Positions 1 through 9,604 are shown, counted from the stretch's first letter. The stretch: 64,000 nt of DNA from Bacillota bacterium (GCA_023398335.1 JAEWSJ010000002.1:10001-74000); one strand, 5' to 3'. Program-made: numbers and translations. Notes: generated by a model from the sequence alone, not told the origin.

Positions 1-1733
1 GCGAAACCTGGAGTGCTAGCGCGAATCGCACTAATTTCAATTAACTTATCAGCTAAATATGAAACACGCCCCCTAATCTTCGCCTTTCTTCGAGCCCAAG
101 AAGAGCCACCTAAAGTATCAATTCGTGGAGCAACACCTTCATGTCCAGAATATTTTCTAATTAATTTATACTTACTAATTGGTACATATAGAAACTGCCC
201 CTCTCCGGCGTACATTATTTTCAAATACTCAAGTCCGGATATTTCTTGAATTCCCACATACTTACCTATACCTTGTTCTTCATGAACAACATAATCGCCA
301 TATGCCAAATCTTGATATTTATTAAGAACTTTTGCTTCTTTAAATCTTTTTAAGAAATACGAATTACCTTGAGGAGCACCAAAAATTTCTTTAGATGATA
401 AAAATATTTTCTTATAATCTTTCAGTAAAAATCCATGCGATAAATCATTTGAGATTACAACGTTATAATCTCCGCTTTCCCCGCTAAGAGAAACAATTTT
501 ATGTTGATCTTTACATACAGAATAAAAGTTTTCATATTTATTTTCTGAAAGAATGGTTGTTACTTCATAGCCCTCATTTTTTAATTCATCAATCATTCTA
601 GGTGAGGAATTAACATTGACATATTGATAAGGAATATCCGCCACACTAAGAGACGAATCATCATTAATTACACTAATTAATTTTGCTTCGTATTTTATTT
701 CGTCAAAAGAGAAGCAAGACATTTCTGAAGGAAGAGCTAAATTTCCGTTTCTCAGTTCGTTAAAATATTGTTTGGCTTCTCGATAATACGATTCTGCAGC
801 ATATGAAATATCATTAGGTAAATACATATACACCGTATATTCATCAAGGTAATTTAAGACTGAGTTATGCTTACTAATAAAGTACGGAAGGTATCTAGCT
901 TCAGTTTCGTCAATAGAGTCAACTTCCAACATTGTAATAAAGTTGTTAGTTCTATTAACCAATTCTTCTTTCTCGATAGATTGAGGATTTGATATATGGC
1001 TAAGTTCTTTTTTGATTCGTTCAATCCCACTTTTTATTTCATCTTTTTCAAAAATATTATCAACACATGGAACCACATTCATTTCTCTTATTGAACGATA
1101 AGACATTTCAGTTGCTACGTTAAATTCTCTTATTTCTTCTATTTCATTATCGAAGAATTCTAAACGATATGGATCCTCATTTGATGGAGAATATATATCG
1201 ATTATTTCTCCTCTTTGAGCATATTGGAAAACACTTTCAATCTTATTTGTTTTAGTGTAACCAAGTGAGAGCAAATAATTAACTAAGTCTGTTCTTTCAA
1301 TAACATCACCCACTTTGATCTTTTTTATTTTTGAGATGAATTTTTCTTTTAAAGATACATCATGAATCAATGAGATAGCGTGAGTTACAAAAATATGTTT
1401 TTTATCTTTATTACAAGTTTCATAGAGAGCGTAAATTCTTTCTTTCAACATTTCCTTTGAAGAAGATATCGCTTCAATTCTAAGGACTTCATCATATGGA
1501 TAAAAAAGGACATCATCTTTATTCACGAAATTTAAAACAAAATCAATAAATGTTTGCGCATCAAATAAAGATGGCAATACAACTGCAATATTTTTATTGT
1601 CATTCAAAAAAGAAGTGGCCACCCCTAAAGCTAAGCCTTCAATTGAATCAGCCGAAAAAGGAAGACCCTCAGAAATCTTTCGTACTTCTTTATCATTAAT
1701 TAAAAAGTTAAATAAAGATCTAATATCGTTCAT
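1..1733 (-). CDS. mfd: Transcription-repair coupling factor Mfd, N-terminal part (cut by window edge)
   Basis: Mfd is the ATP-dependent translocase that removes stalled RNA polymerase and recruits UvrA. The minus-strand frame opens at the ATG at 1731-1733 and stays open to base 1, giving about 577 residues. The N-terminus (MNDIRSLFNFLINDKEVRK) leads into the UvrB-like module. Near the window edge the frame encodes the RNA-polymerase-interaction domain and the family stretch LGGSSWARRKAKIRGRVSYL just before the translocase motor. The motor and C-terminal domain lie outside the window. The start abuts the pth stop, the usual pth-mfd pairing of Firmicutes. Identity is by recognised motifs; I see no frameshift. 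Confidence 0.9.
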   Translation of the reverse strand, partial: MNDIRSLFNFLINDKEVRKISEGLPFSADSIEGLALGVATSFLNDNKNIAVVLPSLFDAQTFIDFVLNFVNKDDVLFYPYDEVLRIEAISSSKEMLKERIYALYETCNKDKKHIFVTHAISLIHDVSLKEKFISKIKKIKVGDVIERTDLVNYLLSLGYTKTNKIESVFQYAQRGEIIDIYSPSNEDPYRLEFFDNEIEEIREFNVATEMSYRSIREMNVVPCVDNIFEKDEIKSGIERIKKELSHISNPQSIEKEELVNRTNNFITMLEVDSIDETEARYLPYFISKHNSVLNYLDEYTVYMYLPNDISYAAESYYREAKQYFNELRNGNLALPSEMSCFSFDEIKYEAKLISVINDDSSLSVADIPYQYVNVNSSPRMIDELKNEGYEVTTILSENKYENFYSVCKDQHKIVSLSGESGDYNVVISNDLSHGFLLKDYKKIFLSSKEIFGAPQGNSYFLKRFKEAKVLNKYQDLAYGDYVVHEEQGIGKYVGIQEISGLEYLKIMYAGEGQFLYVPISKYKLIRKYSGHEGVAPRIDTLGGSSWARRKAKIRGRVSYLADKLIEISAIRASTPGF

Positions 1734-2303
1734 TTATTTAGCTTTCTTCTTATTAAACAATGAAGATGTCTTATCAAAGTTATCTGTCTTTAAGTAATAT
1801 TTTAACGCTAATAGCGCTTCATCTAACGCTTCATCAATTAATACTTGTTCATCCTTTGATGGCTTTCCAAGTACATAATCAACAATTCCAACAGATGGTT
1901 CTCCAGTACCGATTCTTATTCTTTTTATTTTATCAGTGTGTAATAAATCTATAATATTTTGTAATCCTTTTTGTCCACCGGAAGAGCCGTTAGCTCTTAA
2001 TCTAAATCTACCTGGTTCTAAGGATAAATCATCAAGTAAAACAATAATATCATCGCTATCAATCTTAAAATAATCAACAAATTCTTTAACTGATTCTCCA
2101 CTTAAATTCATGTATGTTAAAGGTCTTAATAAATATATCGTGTCTTCCGCTGTAGTAACTTTAGCGTATTCTCCTTTAAAACCTTTTTTAAAGTTGTCAA
2201 CATCCATATCTTCAGCTAACATATCTAATAAGATAAACCCCATATTATGACGCGTTTTTTCATATTCTAATCCAGGATTTCCTAAGCCAACTATTAATTT
2301 CAT
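1734..2303 (-). CDS. pth: Peptidyl-tRNA hydrolase
   Basis: This cytoplasmic esterase cleaves peptidyl-tRNA released by drop-off, recycling tRNA. At 189 residues it has the usual family length. The N-terminus carries the signature GLGNPGLEYEKTRHNMGF with the catalytic His (HNMG) and substrate-binding Asn (GNPG). The motifs RPLTYMNLSGE, LLDDLSLEPG and GGQKGLQNI follow in family order. The stop lies immediately before the mfd start, so the two are almost certainly co-transcribed. The start ATG follows an AAAGGTG-like ribosome-binding site. Confidence 0.97.
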   Translation of the reverse strand: MKLIVGLGNPGLEYEKTRHNMGFILLDMLAEDMDVDNFKKGFKGEYAKVTTAEDTIYLLRPLTYMNLSGESVKEFVDYFKIDSDDIIVLLDDLSLEPGRFRLRANGSSGGQKGLQNIIDLLHTDKIKRIRIGTGEPSVGIVDYVLGKPSKDEQVLIDEALDEALLALKYYLKTDNFDKTSSLFNKKKAK

Positions 2304-2330
2304 CTTTGCACCTTTTCTATAATATATATA

Positions 2331-2360
2331 TTAACATTTACAATCCAAATACTATATAAT
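2331..2360 (+). promoter_or_regulatory. Sigma-A promoter for the sugar symporter
   Basis: A -35 TTAACA (2331-2336) and a perfect -10 TATAAT (2355-2360) are separated by 18 bp. The symporter's ribosome-binding site (TTGGAGGG) and ATG at 2383 follow. The gap also separates the divergent pth-mfd operon. Confidence 0.65.
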
Positions 2361-2382
2361 AATAACATATTGGAGGGCAACG

Positions 2383-3798
2383 ATGAAACCGAGGAAATCT
2401 AATTCAAGCAAGTTTGGATATTCATTGGGATTATTAGGTCTCGCCTTAATTACACAACTATATCATGGATTTAATCTTAATTATTACGTTGATACATTAG
2501 GAATGACATTGGTTTACGCGACATTATGTCGTGTTATTTTTGTAATTATTGATTCAGTTAACGATATTATTTTTGGTCAACTTTCTGAAAAGACTCATTC
2601 TAAATGGGGCAAAAGAATTCCTTGGCTTGTTGGAGGAGCAATATTTGTTCCTTTGTTTATTTTATTAACCTATGCAGTTGATAAAAGCAATGTTGGTGTA
2701 TTTTCTTCGCTTCAATTATTTCTCTATTACGTTTTAATTTCAGCTATGGTTGAAAACGCATCTACTGTTATGTATGTAAACTATAACGCTTTATTCCCAA
2801 CACTATTTACTTCTACAAATGAAAGAAATAGAACAGCTACCTATAAACACGTCTTCGAACTTGTCGCTATGATTTCATGTTACGTTTTTACTCCTATACT
2901 TGTATCTTATCTCGGCAGTTATTTATACGTAGGCATCATATATTCAGTCATCTATTTCGGATGTATTATCGCGTGCGTTGGCTCTATTAAAATAACTGAT
3001 GAAGTTAAGCAAGAGCATAATGAAAAAACAGATAACAAATATTCTTTTAAAGACACGATTAAAGATTTATTCCACAATCGTCCATTCTTAACCTATAATC
3101 TTGCTCAGTCCTTCTTCGCTTCTATTATGGCTATTGTTGTTTCAATGTACCCGATGTATTGTAAATATACTTTAGGAATAGATTCATCTTTAGCATCTGA
3201 AGCCTGGAAACAAAGTTTAGTCTTAGGTTTATTTTTTGGAACGTTAATTCTATCTATTCCAGGATGGTCATTCTTAATAAAGAAATTTTCTTCACGTAAA
3301 GTATGGGTCTTTGGTTTTGCCTTTATTTCTATTTGTTTATTCTTACTTCTTATTCCACATGATTGGATTAGTGGATCGATAGTAATGTGCCTTGTTGGTC
3401 CATCATTTGGGAGCTTAATAATTTCCCCAGATATGGTTAGTGCTGAATTAATTGATATAGATAAAATTAAACACCGCGTCTCAAGAGAAGCTGTCTTCGG
3501 TAGTATCGCAAATATAATCAATAAATTCTCCGTAATAATTGCTGCTTTAGTCACGGTAATTTTGACATATTCCTTCGGATACCAAAGTGGAGCAAATCCA
3601 GGAGATAATCCCGCCTTAACATTTAAAGTTTTATTCGGGGTTATGCTTCCAACAATATCCGCGTTAGGCTTATTATTTGCTATTTATTATTATCGTATCT
3701 CAAGAAAAGATACTATCCTTTTACACGAACTAAAACGTGCTAATTCTGATGAAACTACTGAAGTTTCAATTAATGAAATCTTAAATGCCAAACTCTAA
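2383..3798 (+). CDS. GPH-family (MelB-like) sugar:cation symporter
   Basis: This is an integral membrane secondary transporter of the glycoside-pentoside-hexuronide:cation symporter family. At 471 residues with about 12 hydrophobic segments it fits the family. The N-terminal region shows the family motif IDSVNDIIFGQLSEKTHSKWGKR in pieces (DSVNDIIFG, then the K-rich loop SKWGKRIPW), where MelB has its cation-site Asp residues. A good ribosome-binding site (GGAGGG) precedes the ATG. The downstream DUF523 gene overlaps its end by 14 bases, suggesting co-expression. The sugar cannot be told from sequence. Confidence 0.85.
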   Translation: MKPRKSNSSKFGYSLGLLGLALITQLYHGFNLNYYVDTLGMTLVYATLCRVIFVIIDSVNDIIFGQLSEKTHSKWGKRIPWLVGGAIFVPLFILLTYAVDKSNVGVFSSLQLFLYYVLISAMVENASTVMYVNYNALFPTLFTSTNERNRTATYKHVFELVAMISCYVFTPILVSYLGSYLYVGIIYSVIYFGCIIACVGSIKITDEVKQEHNEKTDNKYSFKDTIKDLFHNRPFLTYNLAQSFFASIMAIVVSMYPMYCKYTLGIDSSLASEAWKQSLVLGLFFGTLILSIPGWSFLIKKFSSRKVWVFGFAFISICLFLLLIPHDWISGSIVMCLVGPSFGSLIISPDMVSAELIDIDKIKHRVSREAVFGSIANIINKFSVIIAALVTVILTYSFGYQSGANPGDNPALTFKVLFGVMLPTISALGLLFAIYYYRISRKDTILLHELKRANSDETTEVSINEILNAKL

Positions 3799-4246
3799 GC
3801 CCTACATTTTGGTAAGTTCCTGTATTCTTGGAAATAGAACAAGATACGATGGAGCAAGCAAAAAAAATAGTAACGTCAATAAATTATATGAATACTTCAC
3901 TATAATTCCTATTTGCCCTGAAGTCGACGGTGGTTTATTAATTCCACGTGATCCATGTGAGATAGTTGGCGATAAAATTATTTCTGTCAATGGAAAAGAC
4001 TGCACCAAAGAATATAAAAGCGGTGCAGAAAAAAGTTTAAATCTCGCTTTAAAATACAAAGTAAAATACGCTGTATTAAAAGAAAGTTCACCTTCTTGTG
4101 GAGTTCATAACATTCACGATGGAAAATTTAGCGGTGAAAAAATACCTGGGCAAGGAATAACAACAGAATTGCTAAGCAAGAACCATATTAGAGTGTTTTC
4201 TGATGAAGAAATAGACATTCTCATCTCTTTGTTAAAAACTAATTAA
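3785..4246 (+). CDS. DUF523 family protein
   Basis: This 153-residue protein belongs to the DUF523 family, whose biochemical role is not established. It has the family hallmarks: an N-terminal ILVSSCILG with a conserved Cys, RYDGA, CPEVDGGLLIPR, and ESSPSCGVHNIHDG near the middle. The several conserved Cys suggest metal or sulfur chemistry, which is inference. It starts inside the end of the symporter gene and its 3' end overlaps the convergent MBL gene by eight bases. No clear independent promoter is visible. Confidence 0.85.
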   Translation: MPNSKPYILVSSCILGNRTRYDGASKKNSNVNKLYEYFTIIPICPEVDGGLLIPRDPCEIVGDKIISVNGKDCTKEYKSGAEKSLNLALKYKVKYAVLKESSPSCGVHNIHDGKFSGEKIPGQGITTELLSKNHIRVFSDEEIDILISLLKTN

Positions 4247-5078
4247 CTTTTTTATAAAACAAATTTGCTGAATACATATCGTTATTAAATCCAGTCTCTG
4301 GATTTATTTTTTTTGCAACTTTTACATTATTAAACAGAATTCTCATCTTATCTTCGTTCTTTCGTCCATTTAAAATGTCTTTACATAACGAAACCATTTG
4401 ATTGCATACGTATTTATCACAAGTGAATGGTAAATGAGACAAAATAATATGCTCATATTTACCTTCAGTTCTTTCAATATAAGCTTCTAAGGATTTAACA
4501 TATTCACTAATCTTTAAAGCCTCTGGGAAAAACAAGAAAGTCGAAGGATTACATGAATCACCTAACAAAAGCAATTTATCTTCTTCAATTAATAATGTCA
4601 TCATACCTTTAGTATGCCCTGGTAAGGCATAAGTATGAACATGAATGTCGCCCAAATCAAAGACATCATTATCATTAAGTGAAACAAATTTAACCTTAGA
4701 ATTATCCACATATATATAGGACGAAATATCTTTTTTTACTTTTAGAATCTTATTCGAACTTGAAACATATATTTTTCGAACAAATTTACTCATATGTATC
4801 TTTGCCATAGAAAAATCTTTGCTAGATAAGTATATTTTGTTTGTCCTAAAAGCTCCGCACCCGCCGGCATGATCTACGTGACCATGAGTTAGTACTACTT
4901 CATAAGGATGCAAAACAATAGAGTCAACAATTTCTTTAAAACCTTCAACCCCGCAACATGTATCAATAAGTAATGAACTATTTTTGCCATTAATTACATA
5001 AGAAAATTCATCAGTTGGACCAATGATTCTAAAAATATGTTCATTAACTTTTTCTACTTTATATAAATTATTATTCAT
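4239..5078 (-). CDS. MBL-fold metallohydrolase
   Basis: This predicted cytoplasmic zinc hydrolase (279 residues) has the metallo-beta-lactamase fold. The metal-binding motif THGHVDHAGG (HxHxDH) is followed by ALPGHTKG (third metal His), LLGDS (bridging Asp) and ILSHLPF. The substrate is unknown; small thioesters, lactones or phosphodiesters are all possible for the family. It is the last gene of a dusB-deoR-MBL operon, starting three bases after deoR, so the DeoR regulator probably controls it. The 3' end overlaps the DUF523 gene tail to tail. Confidence 0.85.
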   Translation of the reverse strand: MNNNLYKVEKVNEHIFRIIGPTDEFSYVINGKNSSLLIDTCCGVEGFKEIVDSIVLHPYEVVLTHGHVDHAGGCGAFRTNKIYLSSKDFSMAKIHMSKFVRKIYVSSSNKILKVKKDISSYIYVDNSKVKFVSLNDNDVFDLGDIHVHTYALPGHTKGMMTLLIEEDKLLLLGDSCNPSTFLFFPEALKISEYVKSLEAYIERTEGKYEHIILSHLPFTCDKYVCNQMVSLCKDILNGRKNEDKMRILFNNVKVAKKINPETGFNNDMYSANLFYKKVN

Positions 5079-5081
5079 TAT

Positions 5082-5849
5082 TTACTTCTCAGATGACAAA
5101 TCGATTATCTTCATTAAGTCTTTATATTCTTTTGGTGCGTTATCAGTAATAAGGGTTGCTTCAGATAACTTTGCAAAAGTAACTGACCCAATGTTATTGA
5201 ACTTTGAATTATCCGCTAAAATATACACTTTGTAGGTACGAGAAATAGCTTTTCTTTTTATATCAGCTTCAACTGGATCTGGAGTAGTAAATTGCGCTTG
5301 AGAATGAATTCCATTAGTTCCAAAGAATCCCATAGTAAAATTGAACTTATCTAAGAAATCCAAGGCATATCCACCGGTATAGGCATCAGTTGTAAGCTTC
5401 AGCTCTCCACCAGTAACAATAACTCTAAGTTGCTTTAACGCAAGTTTATGAGCAATCTTTGGTGAGTTAGTAACATAATAAGTTTTATTGGATTGAGGCA
5501 AAAAATCAATCATTGCGGCGACTGAAGTCGAAGCATCTAAATAAATAGCAGCGCCTTCAGTAACAAATTCAACAGCTTTTTTAGCAATTTGAATTTTCTT
5601 ATCGTTGTGTTCTTGTTCTCTGAAAAAATAATCCTTATCAAAAACATCAAAATTAATATTTCCGGTGTAATTTAACGCCGTGGCTCCACCATGAACTTTA
5701 TTCAATCTATTAATAGAAGCGAGATATTGCAAATCTCTTCTGATAGTGGATCTCGAAGTAGAGAAATACGAAGCTAAATCTTCAACTTTAACCGCCCCTT
5801 TTTCCTCGACTAATTTTATTATTTCATTTAATCTTGCATCTTGTAACAT
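5082..5849 (-). CDS. DeoR/GlpR-family transcriptional regulator
   Basis: This is a 255-residue regulator with the DeoR architecture. Residues about 5-58 form the N-terminal HTH, with family signature around STIRRDLQYL and VHGGA. A DeoRC sugar-phosphate-sensing domain follows (YLDASTSV, VTNSPKIAHKL, VIVTGGELK, GTNGI, ILADNSKFN). Such proteins usually repress sugar-use genes and respond to a phosphorylated sugar. It sits between dusB and the MBL hydrolase in one operon. Tandem repeats upstream of dusB are a candidate operator. A ribosome-binding site AGGAGG-like stretch precedes the ATG. Confidence 0.9.
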   Translation of the reverse strand: MLQDARLNEIIKLVEEKGAVKVEDLASYFSTSRSTIRRDLQYLASINRLNKVHGGATALNYTGNINFDVFDKDYFFREQEHNDKKIQIAKKAVEFVTEGAAIYLDASTSVAAMIDFLPQSNKTYYVTNSPKIAHKLALKQLRVIVTGGELKLTTDAYTGGYALDFLDKFNFTMGFFGTNGIHSQAQFTTPDPVEADIKRKAISRTYKVYILADNSKFNNIGSVTFAKLSEATLITDNAPKEYKDLMKIIDLSSEK

Positions 5850-5861
5850 AATTTATTCCTC

Positions 5862-6821
5862 CTAATATATCTCTAATGCATCTACATATTCTTGATACGA
5901 ACTACATTTAACTAATTTAATCTTTATCTGCTTCATGTTGTCTAAACCCTTTAAATAGAAGCACGCAATTCCTCGCATAACTTCACATGCCATCTTTTCG
6001 CTTTGCATTTCTTCTATAAGTAGCGAAAGATGCTTTAATATATACATCTTTTGTTTACTAAAAGATCTTTGCTCTATTTCTTTTCCTTCTTCTTTAAGAA
6101 TAAGATTCTTAAACATCTCTGGATTCCCAATGGCGTTTCTTCCAATCATATAGGCATCAGCGTGGGTAATCTCTTTTACTTCATCGATATTATCAAGAGA
6201 AATATCACCATTAGCAATAATTGGAATATTAACGGCTTCTTTGATTTCTCGAATCATGTCGTAATGAACCGGTCCAGAAAACATCTCTTTACGTGTTCTT
6301 CCATGAACCGCAATCGCCTTAACTCCCGCTTGTTCAATTCGTTTAACTAATGATAGGTAATTAAGATGATTCATATCAATACCAAGTCTTATTTTAACAA
6401 TTACAGGCTTAGAAGATATCTTACACATCGCTTCAAGTAAATCAATCAATTCGTCTTCTCTATTTAGCCACGAAGATCCTGCCCCTTGTTTATATACTTT
6501 AGGAACTGGACATCCAATATTAAAATCTAGAAAATCATAATAGGCTTCCTTCTCAACAATTTTAATAGCTTGGAGAACTGTTTCTTTATCTCCACCAAAT
6601 AGTTGAAGAGCGACCGGCACTTTCTCCTTATGTAACGGAAGCATTAACTTGGTCTTTTTTGATTCATATACAAGAGCGTTACACGAAATCATCTCAGTAT
6701 AGGTTAATGAGCAGCCATTATCAGCGGCTAAACTCCGCATCGCGTAGGAAGTATAGCCCGCTAAAGGAGCTTGTACATATACAGATGATAATTTAATTCC
6801 AGCAATTTCAAAAATGTTCAT
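5862..6821 (-). CDS. dusB: tRNA-dihydrouridine synthase
   Basis: This FMN enzyme reduces specific uridines in tRNA to dihydrouridine. At 319 residues it has the usual length. It carries the TIM-barrel motifs APLAGYTSYAMR, TEMISCNAL, NIGCPVPKVYKQGAG (active-site Cys and the GAG loop), VKIRLG, AIAVHGRTR and PIIANGDI (phosphate binding). It is the first gene of the dusB-deoR-MBL operon. Pairing with a sugar-type regulator and an MBL hydrolase is not typical for dus genes and may just reflect operon rearrangement. Confidence 0.92.
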   Translation of the reverse strand: MNIFEIAGIKLSSVYVQAPLAGYTSYAMRSLAADNGCSLTYTEMISCNALVYESKKTKLMLPLHKEKVPVALQLFGGDKETVLQAIKIVEKEAYYDFLDFNIGCPVPKVYKQGAGSSWLNREDELIDLLEAMCKISSKPVIVKIRLGIDMNHLNYLSLVKRIEQAGVKAIAVHGRTRKEMFSGPVHYDMIREIKEAVNIPIIANGDISLDNIDEVKEITHADAYMIGRNAIGNPEMFKNLILKEEGKEIEQRSFSKQKMYILKHLSLLIEEMQSEKMACEVMRGIACFYLKGLDNMKQIKIKLVKCSSYQEYVDALEIY

Positions 6822-6873
6822 TATTTATTTCTCTCTATTAAATATAACCATATTTAGACATAAATTGCTATCT

Positions 6874-6925
6874 ATTTGCGTATTATTTGCGCATTAATAT
6901 AAAAGTATATGGCAAAACACGCATT
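6874..6925. promoter_or_regulatory. Tandem 11-bp repeats upstream of the dusB-deoR operon
   Basis: Two head-to-tail copies, ATTTGCGTATT (6874-6884) and ATTTGCGCATT (6885-6895), differ at one base. A further half-similar ACACGCATT lies at 6917-6925. They sit 50-100 bp upstream of the dusB start. DeoR-family repressors often bind iterated sites near their own promoter, so this is a candidate autoregulatory operator. Direct evidence is only the repeat. Confidence 0.4.
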
Positions 6926-6941
6926 AACTGAATTAAGTATT

Positions 6942-6978
6942 AAAAAAACCTTTCCATATAAATATATAGAAAGGTTTA
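6942..6978 (-). terminator. Rho-independent terminator of ftsH
   Basis: Read on the minus strand, the inverted repeat AAACCTTTC/GAAAGGTTT is followed by seven T residues. It lies just past the ftsH stop at 6985. Confidence 0.85.
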
Positions 6979-6984
6979 TTAATC

Positions 6985-9525
6985 TTACTTATCAGAATCT
7001 TTGTCGTGATTGACTAAATCCTTAAGATCATTAGCGACTTGTTTTGCTTCTTTATTTTGAGCAAAAGAAGGTTTTCTTTTATCAAATGAAGAGCGAACTT
7101 TTTCAAATGAAGTTGGTTTAACCAAAACGAGAATTACTTCACTATTGGTATAGTTTTCAATAAACTCGCCCATTTCTTCTGGAGTTTTCTTCATCTCATC
7201 CAACATAGTTTTATCGATAAATAATGCTGAAGCAGTTTTAAGTTTATTAGATTCAGCTTGTCCAATTCCGGACATACGTTTCAAATAATTATTAGTAGAA
7301 TCTTTAATTATTTTATTCGCTGTACGAACAAGCATTTCTTCACCTTTATCAGAAGAAACAAATAGGCATATAAGACCGGTAAATTCTTTGATAAGATCTA
7401 GTTCTTTAGTAAATTTAACTACAGTCTCATTAGTTTCTGTTTCCACTTTCTTTTCTTCAACTGGAGCAGAAACAGGAGTAACAACAACAGTCTTGTTCTC
7501 ATCTTTTACTTCATCAATCTCAACTTCCTTCTTTACTTCTGGAAGTTTACCATTTTTAAGTAAATATTCAATCTCTTCAGCAGTGATTGTTTCTTTATCC
7601 ATTAAAGTCTTTGCAATAAGTTCTACATCTGCGCGATGCTCAGTTAATAAATCAGTCGCGGTCTTGTGGCATTCTTCAACAATACCACGAACAGCTTTAT
7701 CTATTTCGAAAGCAATTTGAGTAGAATAATTAGCCTTTTGAGAAGAGTAATCACGTCCTAAGAAGACTGAACCAGAATTTCTTTCATATTGGATTGGACC
7801 AAGTTCCGACATACCATATTCAGTAACCATAGTACGAGCAATTTCAGTTGCCCTTTCAATATCGTTAGAGGCTCCGGTTGAAACATCACCGAAGAATATT
7901 TCTTCAGATGTTCTTCCACCTAAGAAACCAGTAATACGAGAAAGTAATTCTTGCTTAGTTAAGACAAAGCGATCGTTTTCTGGAGTCATAAGGACATGAC
8001 CACCAGTTCTTCCACGTGGAATAATAGTAATTTTTTGTACTTTATCTGAATGTGGAAGCATTAAACCGATAACGGCATGTCCAGATTCGTGATAAGCAAT
8101 TCTTCTTTTTTCTTCTAAACTAATAGTACGATTTGATTTTGCTGGGCCAGCGATACTTCTATCAATAGCTTCATCAATATCAGACATTAATACAGTTTCA
8201 CGTTTTGATCTAACTGCTAAAATTGCAGCATCATTTAAGATATTGGCTAAATCAGCACCTGAGAAACCAACAGTACGAGATGCAATAGCTGCAAAATCTA
8301 CCGATGGATCAATTACCTTATTACGAGCGTGAACTTTTAATATTGCTTCACGTCCATCTTTATCTGGTAAGTCAACAGTAATTTGTCTATCAAATCTTCC
8401 TGCTCTTAATAAAGCTGGGTCAAGAACATCAGCTCTATTTGTCGCAGCCATAACGATAACACCTGAATTATCTTCAAAGCCATCCATTTCAACGAGTAAT
8501 TGGTTAAGTGTTTGTTCACGTTCATCGTTACCACCACCTAAACCAGCTCCTCTTTGGCGACCGACAGCATCGATTTCATCGATAAAGATTAAACAAGGTG
8601 CATTTTGCTTAGCAACTTTAAACATGTCTCTAACTCTACCAGCACCAACACCGACATACATTTCAACGAAGTCGGAACCAGAGATAGAATAGAAAGGAAC
8701 ATTAGCTTCACCAGCTACAGCTTTAGCTAAAAGTGTTTTACCTGTTCCTGGCGGGCCAACTAATAAGACACCTTTTGGAAGTTTAGCTCCTAAACGTGTA
8801 TACTTTGCAGCATTCTTAAAATAATCAACCATTTCTACAAGTTCAGCTTTAACCTCATCACATCCGGCCACATCTCTAAACTTAACTTTAGAATTAAGTT
8901 CTCGACGAGCTTTAGATTGATTGAAGTTCATCTGTTGAGAATTCATACTGCCCATCGATTTAGATAAACGAGAGACAAGGAAGAATCCCATACCAATGAT
9001 TAAGACCCAAATAAGAATCGTTGGTAAATAAGACCATACACTTACTTGAGAAGTATAATCAACAACATTATATGTAATACGGGTATTAGAAGTACTGTAA
9101 TACTTAACTAACTTATCATCAATATTAGTTGTTCTATTATTGATAATTGTAAAATAATTAGTGACTACTTCATCATTTGTTGATGAAAATGTAGCAGTAA
9201 AATTGTAAGTTTGTTTTTTGTTATTTGCATCGAGAGTATAATATCTACCTTCAAGAGCATAATATTTTGCATTATCATGGTTAGCAACGTTTAAATAAAT
9301 AACGTTACCTTCATTTAATATTTTATATAATTCACCATCAGTTTTGTTGCCATTTACATCATCGATTTGAGTTAAATCAGCATCGGAATATTTTTTACCT
9401 GTAGATGAATTAAAATTCAATATAAATGTTAAAACAAATACTAGAATTAACGCAGCCGCGACTGCGTACCAAATACTTATTCGTGGACGTGGGCGTTGAG
9501 ATTGATTGTCATTTTGTGGTTGCAT
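6985..9525 (-). CDS. ftsH: ATP-dependent zinc metalloprotease FtsH with long C-terminal extension
   Basis: FtsH is a membrane-anchored AAA+ protease that degrades misfolded and regulatory proteins. It is normally 610-700 residues; here it has 846. TM1 is at about 18-38, an extracytoplasmic domain follows, and TM2 is at about 165-185. Walker A GPPGTGKT is at 257-264, Walker B FIDEID at 314-319, the second region of homology around 364-380, zinc motif HESGH at 479-483 and the third ligand Asp at about 555. Residues from about 662 add a charged linker and a roughly 140-residue segment (705-846) not part of standard FtsH. Here ftsH is monocistronic, with its own promoter and terminator. Confidence 0.96.
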   Translation of the reverse strand: MQPQNDNQSQRPRPRISIWYAVAAALILVFVLTFILNFNSSTGKKYSDADLTQIDDVNGNKTDGELYKILNEGNVIYLNVANHDNAKYYALEGRYYTLDANNKKQTYNFTATFSSTNDEVVTNYFTIINNRTTNIDDKLVKYYSTSNTRITYNVVDYTSQVSVWSYLPTILIWVLIIGMGFFLVSRLSKSMGSMNSQQMNFNQSKARRELNSKVKFRDVAGCDEVKAELVEMVDYFKNAAKYTRLGAKLPKGVLLVGPPGTGKTLLAKAVAGEANVPFYSISGSDFVEMYVGVGAGRVRDMFKVAKQNAPCLIFIDEIDAVGRQRGAGLGGGNDEREQTLNQLLVEMDGFEDNSGVIVMAATNRADVLDPALLRAGRFDRQITVDLPDKDGREAILKVHARNKVIDPSVDFAAIASRTVGFSGADLANILNDAAILAVRSKRETVLMSDIDEAIDRSIAGPAKSNRTISLEEKRRIAYHESGHAVIGLMLPHSDKVQKITIIPRGRTGGHVLMTPENDRFVLTKQELLSRITGFLGGRTSEEIFFGDVSTGASNDIERATEIARTMVTEYGMSELGPIQYERNSGSVFLGRDYSSQKANYSTQIAFEIDKAVRGIVEECHKTATDLLTEHRADVELIAKTLMDKETITAEEIEYLLKNGKLPEVKKEVEIDEVKDENKTVVVTPVSAPVEEKKVETETNETVVKFTKELDLIKEFTGLICLFVSSDKGEEMLVRTANKIIKDSTNNYLKRMSGIGQAESNKLKTASALFIDKTMLDEMKKTPEEMGEFIENYTNSEVILVLVKPTSFEKVRSSFDKRKPSFAQNKEAKQVANDLKDLVNHDKDSDK

Positions 9526-9575
9526 AATTTTTCCTTTCTATACGTAAGATTATATACATCTTATATATTACACTA

Positions 9576-9604
9576 ACTATACATATTACTAAGATTTCCT
9601 GCAA
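9576..9604 (-). promoter_or_regulatory. Promoter of ftsH
   Basis: On the minus strand, -35 TTGCAG (9599-9604) and -10 TATAGT (9576-9581) are 17 bp apart, about 50 bp ahead of the ftsH start. The palindrome AGAATAATTCT at 9624-9634 lies just upstream. It resembles the Fur-like palindrome at 52197-52223. Confidence 0.65.

Noticed and set aside
13..249. Plus-strand open frame at the window start
   Set aside because: Antisense shadow of mfd, which matches the family over the same bases.
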